A stretch of DNA of 64,000 bases from Isoetes taiwanensis (taxonomy: Eukaryota > Streptophyta > Lycopodiopsida > Isoetales > Isoetaceae), in the NCBI GenBank assembly GCA_021234155.1, contig JAJEKV010000044.1, positions 10,512,777 to 10,576,776 of the forward strand. Reading direction: 5' to 3'. The notes beneath the pieces are model-generated. The model saw only the letters and a program-made list of their open reading frames with translations. It made no database searches and was not told the DNA's origin. The position numbers were made by a program, and so were the translations under genes. How positions within the stretch are numbered: position 1 is the first letter of the stretch; each line of letters begins with the position of its first letter. Below, in pieces: positions 57,400 through 64,000 of the stretch.

Positions 57400-58931
57400 A
57401 TGGCAACTCAAGCATTCAAGCGCTGGTACAGCGCCAGTGCTCATGTCGCTGAGGCTGACATCAATGCTATTTTTGCAGTTTTCCAGAATTCCAAGCCACC
57501 TTGCAGGCAACCCCATCCTATCAGGAAGTCATGACTGAGTTCCAAGCTAGGGTAGGACCATCCTTAGTACAGCTTCCCCCTTGTACAGGATATTTTGTCC
57601 CTAAGCAATCCCTCCAAGCAGCCTTGGGTGATGTCCCGAACATTGCCAAGTACCTGAACAACAAGGTTGCTAGGATGCCAGACTACATGGTCATGACAGT
57701 TAATAAGGCGAAATATTTCTCCTATACCGCTGCCTTAGCCATCTTTCTCTCTCACCGTGCCCAAAACCCAATCGGGGAACCCTCTATCCAGGCCATGGAT
57801 GTAGATGCCATAGCCTCTTCAGCAGATGGTCAGCTCCTCTTGCAGTATCAAGTGGAGCAAGAAGGAAGAGCCGAAGACGAAGAGCTCAACTCAGACGATG
57901 AAGACTACGTCGAGTTCAACCCGGACCAGGAGCGGCAACAAGCAGAGCAGGAGATCCAGTCTTTCGACGAGGACCTGCAGACCACTAGGATTGCTCTCCC
58001 GCTCGGGCTAGGTATCACAAGCCTAGCCCCCATCATCATCAGCAGCCAGAAGTACCTGCTCCTGAGTGACATCCAGAACCTCCCCCACTACAGAGCCAGG
58101 GAGTACAGATGCGATGAGTTGCTGCATCTTCTGTGGCAACAACCAGATCTGGATGAGTTTATCGATCGGGAGGCTTCTGACTTCCCAATCAATGTAAGAG
58201 AAGCCGATACTTACACCGGGGAGTCGACCTCAGATATCGAGGCATATAGCAGCATCTGGCAATTGATGACAGCTCAGGATCTGCCTTCCAAAGAAGAATT
58301 CTACGCCATCCAAGAACGGATGGGGATCCGCGGCAAGTCCACAAGTATTTTGATGCCGAGTTTTTCGACACCAGCTTCCACAGGTGTCCAGAGAAGAGGC
58401 GAGATCAACCTGACAAGCCTCGCATCAACAATAAGGGACCACAGAGACCTGACGGAGGTTCACGTCGATGAATATGCGGGAAGACATAGAGCTAGTGCCC
58501 GACCCGACGAAGAATCAGCAGCAACGGGCAGGGACAAGTCGCTAAGGTATTACCTTCCTCTGTTGTTGGACGGGAGAATAGCGGTCATCCACCGCAAATT
58601 CAGCCCAAGGGGCGAAGAAGAAGTATTCATGCTCACTGCACTCTCAGGATTTGGTAGGCATGCTCGGCTGATTCCAACAGTTGACCATGTCATCCTAGTC
58701 AAGAGAACGGTGGCACTTGATATCGTTGACTTCACGGTACCCTACCGACGACAGGGAAGATTAGCATTGACCGCGGCCTATACTTCCGACTGCAGAGTGG
58801 AAGACTTGGTGACAGCCTTGCAGGGCGAAACACCAACGAACATCCTCAGGAACTTGGGACGCTCGGTAGGAACGGCCCAGGTTAAGAAGTTCCTTGAGGA
58901 TAATCCATCTCGCCAGCGATTCCAAGAATAG
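57400..58931 (+). pseudogene. Second extra gene, unrecognised protein of about 510 residues (one frameshift)
   Basis: The ATG at 57400 opens MATQAFKRWYSASAHVAEAD. The frame changes at the T run near 57477-57482, apparently by loss of one T, and continues open to 58931. I recognise no family. Residues about 30-130 are helical and mildly hydrophobic (GDVPNIAKYLNNKVARMPDY, YTAALAIFLSH). An acidic stretch follows (LNSDDEDYVEFNPDQE), similar in style to the acidic patch of the H3-like protein. The C-terminal third has alternating hydrophobic strands (LLLDGRIAVIHRKF, VDHVILVKRTVALDIV). No capsid, zinc-knuckle, protease or helicase motif is seen. It shares promoter architecture with the H3-like gene and so probably its expression pattern. 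A single-base error would make it intact. AATAAA follows at 59060. Confidence 0.7.
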
Positions 58932-59110
58932 TTAGATTCTTGATCCCGGAAGCATTGTAATTAAGTTTACTATATATATAAATACATTTTGTTTGGCATT
59001 CTAAATGTTTTGTTGATGTATTTTGTTTCCACAACTATATCGGCAAACACATATAATGCAATAAAACAAACAAAGCTAACCCTAAGGCTATGATCTACTT
59101 GTGTATGCAG

Positions 59111-60010
59111 CTAGAGGTCCAAGAACAGCTGAGCAAGACCGGTGAGTCAATAGAGATGAAGAGATTCCGGCCAGACAGCACCTAGCAAGGAACCTGTATG
59201 AAGAATTCGGCCCCATGACTCCCGAAGAGGAGATGTCGCATATGAGATCGGACCTTCAAGAAATAAAGGCCTTATTGGCAGCGCAAGCAGTAGTTGACCC
59301 AGATAGAGATGTCCAGTTGCCGCAAACAACCTCGAAAGACGGGAAAGGATAAAAAGAAGAGCAAGAGAAGGAGGTCCCCTAGCACGAACTCCTCCGACAC
59401 AAGCTCATATTCGGACTCCAACTCCGAGGAAGAGGGGGAAGAGGTGCAGGACCGTAGAGATGGCAGACTCAGGGACACAAGGACCTCAGACTACCAGAAG
59501 AAAGTAGATTCCGCACTGAGCAATGTGTGGAAGGCAAGAAAGCTCGAACAATTCTTAGGTGACAGTCAATCAGGCATGGAGGCAGAGGCCTGGCTGGACG
59601 AGATGAGGGAATATGGGAATGCATACGGAATGAAGGACAAAGACAAAGGCAGGGTGGCAACAGCCAACCTCAAGGGCGCAACTCGTATATGGTGGAAAGG
59701 GTATGCAAAAACACATAAGCTAAGCCGAGACAGCTGCAGGTTTCGGAAATTCTCAAAGGCATTCAAGTGCCACTATCTGCCAAGGGAGCACAAATGCCAC
59801 ATGATGCAGCAATTCTATCGGTTAGAGCAGGGCAACAAGTCAGTGCAGAAATACACGGAGGAGTTCATGAAACTGAGGCTTTATGTGCCGAAGCTGAGTG
59901 AACGCCATGCAGTGGAAGGGTACATCGAGGGATTGAACGACGAGATAAGGAAGCTTGTAAGAGCAATTAATCCTCGAATAGTATCAGAAGCGGAATCGAA
60001 AGCAGTCAGC
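59111..60010 (+). pseudogene. gag: gag (capsid) remnant
   Basis: Opens near LEVQEQLSKTGESIEMKR after a splice-acceptor-like TATGCAG (59110). It continues in other frames as MTPEEEMSHMRSDLQEIKAL (59215) and a Lys/Ser-rich linker. The retrotransposon capsid domain follows (59500-59960): AEAWLDEMREYGNAYGMKDK, GATRIWWKGY, YTEEFMKLRLYVPKLSERHA and YIEGLNDEIRKLV. At least two frame changes (about 59200, about 59340). The coding ends at ESKAV and jumps directly into the end of the protease/RT linker. The CCHC zinc knuckle and the DSG of the aspartic protease are therefore gone. Confidence 0.85.
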
Positions 60011-61682
60011 CTACATCGGCATGGAGTACCTCGCTCCAGCAAAGGCCATCATCGACTGTGGAAACCGTAAAGTGACCTTGACAGCACCCAACAGCAAGAT
60101 CATAGAAATTGCAGCAGGTAAGGGAGTTTTTCCTATCATGCAATGTATGTCTAGTAAGCGGCTGCTCAAGTGCATAAAAAGCGAGCAGGTAGTCTATGTC
60201 TTCAAGCTTCAGATCGAAGAGCCCGAGTCAGAAGAAAGCAAGGAAGATAAGGTGCTCAGCAAATTACCAAAGCAGATAGCTAAGTTGGTAAAGGAGTTCC
60301 ATGATCTCTTCCCAGACGAGATCAAGCAGCTTCCTCCTTATAGGGGAGTCGAGTGTGAGATAGCACTCGAACCAGGTACGAAGCAGACGAGCAAAGCGCC
60401 ATACAGGATGATGATGCAAGAGCTAGCCGAGTTGAAGAAGCAATTTCAGGAGTTGCTTGACCTAGGGTTCATTAAACCTAGCGTCTCACCATTTGGGGCA
60501 CCCATCCTTTTTGTGAAGAAGAAGGATGGCAGCTTGAGGATGTGCATAGATTACAGGCAGCTAAACAAGCACATCATCAAGAATAAGTATGCACTCCCGA
60601 GGTCGGACGACCTGATGGATCAGCTCCAAGGCGCGAAGGTTTTCTCCAAGATAGACCTGAGGTCAGGGTACCATCAGATCAGGATTAAGGAAGAAGACGT
60701 CCACAAAACAGCATTCATGACCAGGTATGGGCATTACGAGTTCATCGTAATGCCGTTTGGTTTGTCAAACGCCCCAACAACGTTCATGAAGCTTATGAAC
60801 GACATCTTCAGGGAGCTTTTGGATACTTTTGTCATAGTATTCTTTGATGATATTCTAGTGTGTAGAAAATCCCTGGAAGAACACGTACAACACCTCAGGA
60901 AAGTGCTCGAGAAGCTAAGAAGGCACCAGTTGTACGCTAAGTTGTCGAAGTGCCACTTCGCAACGAAGAGGGTAGAGTATCTGGGGCACGTGATCTCAGC
61001 AGAGGGGATTTCGACGGATCCTGCCAAGATCGAAGCAGTCATACATTGGCCGGCGCTGAAGAACATCCACGAGGTCAGAAGCTTTCTCGGCCTAGCAGGG
61101 TATTATAGGAAGTTCGTGAAGAACTTTGCAAAAATAGCGGCCCCACTAACGGATTTGACGAGGGCAGAAAAAGTAAAGGATTGGGTAGATCACTGGCAGA
61201 AGAAAGCCCAAGCAGGATTCGAGATGTTGAAGGAAGCTTTGACAACCGCCCCTGTCCTGACCCTGCCAGACCCCGAGAAGGACAAACTTGTGGCGACGGA
61301 TGCAAGCAAAATTGCCACAGGTGCAGTACTGATGCAGGAAGAGCAGGTAGTGGCTTAGGACTCTCGGAAGATGAACGATGCCGAAACGCGCTACCCGACT
61401 CATGACCAAGAGTTGCTTGTAGTTGTCAGAGCACTAAGAATTTAGAGGCACTACCTGTTGGGAAGGAAGTTCCAGCTAGATACGGATCATCAGAGCATCC
61501 AATACGTGTTCACGCAACCACATCTCAACCTGAGGCAGCGAAGGTGGATGGAGTTCCTCGAAGAATACGATTTTGTTATAGTTTATAAGCCGGGGAAGCT
61601 CAATGTGGTAGCAGATGCGCTTTCAAGGTATCCTCTGACAACAAGAGCTCACTGTAATGCAACCTCGACGCTCACCAGCGAG
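60011..61682 (+). pseudogene. pol: pol: reverse transcriptase and RNase H
   Basis: Begins [20 protein letters not shown], the segment that normally follows the protease. RT motifs in order: [54 protein letters not shown], the catalytic FFDDIL (60840-60857) and [12 protein letters not shown]. RNase H follows with [13 protein letters not shown], then stops at 61356 (a Tyr codon turned TAG), 61443 (a Trp codon turned TAG) and 61683. LDTDHQSIQYVFTQPHLNLR, GKLNVVADALSR and RRWMEFLEEYDF are intact. The RT part alone is open for over 440 codons. The stops make it non-functional. Confidence 0.92.
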
Positions 61683-61683
61683 T

Positions 61684-63242
61684 AAGGAAAGAAGATCGAA
61701 GAAACCTTGCCGACAGGTGCAAACTTCAAGGAAGTGTGGGCGAGCATGTGCAAAGAGGCAAGAACAGATAAGAAGAGAGAGACCTTCAAGAATTTTAGGA
61801 AGGAAGGTAACCTTCTGTACCATAAGAATAAGTTGTGTGTGCCTGAGTCATCAGGAGTGAGGAAGTTGATTCTCCACGACACCCACAACAGTCCAATAGC
61901 TGGCCACGCAAGATTTATGAAGACATATTTCAAAGTGCGCAACAGTTATTATTGGCCAGAGATGAAGAAGCAGATAGCTCGCTACATCAAAGAGTGTCAG
62001 CTGTGTCAGCAGACGAAGGCAGAGCAGCTTCGAATTCCAGGAGCATTGGAACCATTAGCGCTGCCGAACGCTAAGTGGAAAGTCATCAGTATGGACTTCA
62101 TAACAGGGCTCCCGAGGACAGCAAGAGGAAAAGATGCCCTGATGGTTGTGGTCGACAAGCTGTCGAAGATGGCACGATCACTGACACAGCCTTGGATACA
62201 GCGGCTATCTTCACAAAGGAAATCTTCAGGCTCCATGGTATGCCGAGAGAGATCATCTCCGACAGAGACTCGAAGTTCCTGAGTGCCTTTTGGCATGATC
62301 TTTTTGCGACGATCCAGACAAAGCTGTCCATGAGCATGGCTTATCATCCTCAGACGGATGGGCAAACAGAACGGACCAATAGAATCTTGGAAGATATGCT
62401 AAGAAACTATGTCTGGAACAAGCAGACTAAGTGGGAAGATTACATTCACTTGGTTGAATTCGCTTATAATAGCACCAAGCAGGAATCATCCCAGATGTCG
62501 CTGTTCATGATCAACTATGGCTACAAATGTCTGACTCCAGACACTTGGTACAATCCTGTGTCAAAGGTAGAGGTTTCGCAGCAAATGTTGGCCGACATGC
62601 AGCAGCTGGTAGAAGAGGTCCGAGGATATCTTCTTGCAGCAAGGAGTCGACAAAAGAGCGGCCGACAAACACCGGACGGTCAGAGAGTTCGAGGTTGGCG
62701 ACAACGTCTGGCTCAAGATCAAAGTGAAGCAGGCAAAGCTCCGCATCGGAAATTGTAAGAAGCTTGCTCCAAGGTGGGCTGGCCCCTTCAGAATAGCCGA
62801 GAGAGTAGGTGACCAGTCCTACAAGTTAGAGCTGCCAGCGCACCTGAAAATTCATAAAGTCTTGCACGTGAGTTTGCTGAAGAAGCATACTCCAAACCCA
62901 AAAGAAGTCTTGGACACGCCAACGTTATTGGAAATGATAGAAGAGAAGCTAGAGATAGTCCCAGACTTGATCCTTGATAAGGAGATCAAGAAGACAAGGA
63001 GATCAGAGTTTCTCCAATATCTGGTCAAGTGGAAACACTTGCCGGTGGAAGACGCGACGTGGGTACTTAAGCAGGCCCTGATAAGGCAGTACCCGCAGTT
63101 CATGGAGCAATGGGACGACAAGGTCATCTCCGAAGTAATCGGCTCAGGCATGTCGAATTACGATAGATTAATTTCATGTGTAGTTAAGATTAATCTACCC
63201 ATGCAGCCTATGCTAAGTATGGGTTGCATGCGTAATTACTGA
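61684..63242 (+). pseudogene. pol: pol: integrase with C-terminal chromodomain
   Basis: The zinc-binding end reads LILHDTHNSPIAGHARF with CQLCQ (HHCC). The core reads MDFITGL (first Asp), IISDRDSKF (second Asp) and YHPQTDGQTERTN (Glu). Frame changes occur near 62175 and 62655. The GPF-type module RWAGPFRIAERVG and LPAHLKIHKVLHVSLLKKH follows, then a chromodomain at about 62955-63115 (IKKTRRSEFLQYLVKWKHLP, EDATWV). Chromodomains of this group bind or follow methylated H3 tails and steer insertion to heterochromatin (family knowledge). The Trp of VKW is kept. I cannot tell whether the full aromatic cage is present. Confidence 0.9.
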
Positions 63243-63249
63243 TGATGGG

Positions 63250-64000
63250 ACCACTACGGTGATCTCTAGGACGTGGTGTAATGTCATCGTAGACATGACC
63301 GCGGTTTTTGAAAGAGCACAAGGACAGGCTGGTTTTAGGGCAGGCCGATCCACTTTGGATCATATTTTGACTATTAGAGCATTGATGGAGGAAGCTAAAG
63401 CACAGAGGAAGCCATTGTATTGCTGTTTTGTTGATTTTGCCAAGGCATTCGATACAATTCCCTGACAGAAAATGCTTGATAAGTTAACACAAATTGGAGT
63501 CCCAAGTGTTTCGATACAATTCCCCCACAGAAAATGCTTGATAAGTTAACACAAATTGGAGTCCCAAGTGATTGGGTGGTTGCTATTGGAAGGCTGTATG
63601 AAAATGTGGAAGGAAGGGTCGTCACTCCTAATGGATTATCTGGCATAATTGTGAGCGATACTGGTGTCAAGCAGGGCTGCCCACTGTCACCGACACTCTT
63701 TGGTATGTATATTGATCGTTTAGAGCAATATCTGATTGATGCTGGGTGTAAATTTCCGAAGTTGCAACACAAATGGATAATGCTTTTACTGTTTGCGGAT
63801 GATCTCCTTCTATCTGCTCATAACGAGAAGGATCTTCAAGCACAACTTGTTGCACTTGAATCCTTTTGTTTTGAATATGGGTTGACGGTTAATCATAGTA
63901 AGACCAAGGTTCTTGGATTTGGGACACGCAAACAGATCGACATGCATTACAATGGGGAGATAGTGGAGCATGCTGCTTCCTACAAATATTTGGGATATGA
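63250..64000 (+). mobile_element. LINE reverse transcriptase fragment
   Basis: Non-LTR RT motifs: QGQAGFRAGRSTLDHILTIR, YCCFVDFAKAFDTIP, GVKQGCPLSPTLFGMYIDRL, the catalytic FADDLL (63796-63813) and HSKTKVLGFG, running off the right edge. A TGA plus a 62-bp duplication breaks the frame at 63448-63570. The 5' part is missing: the first residues are already inside the RT domain, as in a 5'-truncated insertion. It lies just after the chromovirus integrase. Confidence 0.9.
63448..63570. repeat. 62-bp tandem duplication inside the LINE RT
   Basis: TCGATACAATTCCC through GGAGTCCCAAGTG occurs twice (starts 63449 and 63511). The copies differ only at TGA against CCC and at their margins. Because 62 is not a multiple of three, the duplication shifts the frame. 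Confidence 0.95.

Larger units (their letters stand above)
53131..63180 (+). mobile_element. Ty3/gypsy chromovirus carrying two extra genes, one a histone H3
   Basis: Order on the plus strand: 5' LTR, tRNA-Met primer site, paired hairpins, H3-like gene, paired hairpins, second extra gene, gag, reverse transcriptase, RNase H, integrase, chromodomain. A chromodomain after integrase defines chromoviruses. Gag-pol is disabled by stops, frameshifts and a deletion spanning the zinc knuckle and protease. No 3' LTR is seen before LINE sequence begins at about 63250. The left flank of the LTR cannot be checked for a target duplication without the right end. The extra genes lie where no ordinary gypsy gene occurs. 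Confidence 0.9.

Noticed and set aside
58670-58790. Possible histone H4-like end in the second extra gene (VKRTVALDIV and RRQGR recall the H4 C-terminus)
   Set aside because: The match is about 20 residues, needs gaps, and the rest of the H4 fold is absent upstream. Probably chance, though worth a profile search given the neighbour.

Overview
The window is nuclear DNA from a land plant, most likely a fern (inference). The evidence is several PLS-class pentatricopeptide (PPR) genes of the organelle-RNA-editing type, a ginkbilobin-like Gnk2/DUF26 gene, plant HKT and KRR1 homologues, GT-AG introns, and about half the sequence being LTR retrotransposons, LINEs, a SINE and an inverted-repeat element. 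Intact host genes are few and most gene-like sequence is decayed.

Layout. 1-9 kb: a LINE tail, a small secreted Gnk2-type protein (1434-1841), a large minus-strand PPR gene with one frameshift (2184-4678), the first two exons of a KRR1-like gene (6340-6692) and an HKT potassium/sodium transporter pseudogene (7741-9092). 9-19.5 kb: one hypothetical CDS (12495-13166), low-complexity DNA, and a 5'-truncated LTR whose leader cuts off a second PPR pseudogene. 19.6-31.5 kb: mostly gene-free, except a multi-exon coiled-coil gene (26049-29587) in which all introns are phase 0. 31.5-42.6 kb: an 11.1-kb non-autonomous LTR element with matching 5-bp target duplications. It contains a dimeric SINE, a zinc-knuckle remnant and a 1.3-kb polypurine tract. 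44.0-48.1 kb: a 4.08-kb element with 32-bp perfect terminal inverted repeats, inserted in a duplicated segment beside two more PPR pseudogenes (48.3-50.3 kb).

53.1-63.2 kb is the most interesting part: a Ty3/gypsy chromovirus (5' LTR, tRNA-Met primer site, decayed gag, RT, RNase H, and integrase with a C-terminal chromodomain). It carries two extra genes between the primer binding site and gag. The first (55390-56679, 429 codons, intact) is a histone H3. Residues 2-10 are exactly the H3 tail ARTKQTARK, and its last 86 residues align without gaps to the H3 histone fold (46 of 86 identical by my count against remembered plant H3.1). About 320 residues of charged linker lie between them. The second (57400-58931) is unrecognised. 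Each extra gene is preceded by the same module: two copies of a structured inverted repeat, then an identical TATA decamer (CTATAAATAG) 103-113 bp before the ATG. Each therefore looks like its own transcription unit. A histone H3 carried by a retroelement whose integrase has a putative histone-tail-reading chromodomain is the candidate new system here.

The gag-pol part is broken (stops, frameshifts, and a deletion that removed the zinc knuckle and protease). This copy is not autonomous, although the histone gene is open. A LINE reverse transcriptase runs off the right edge.
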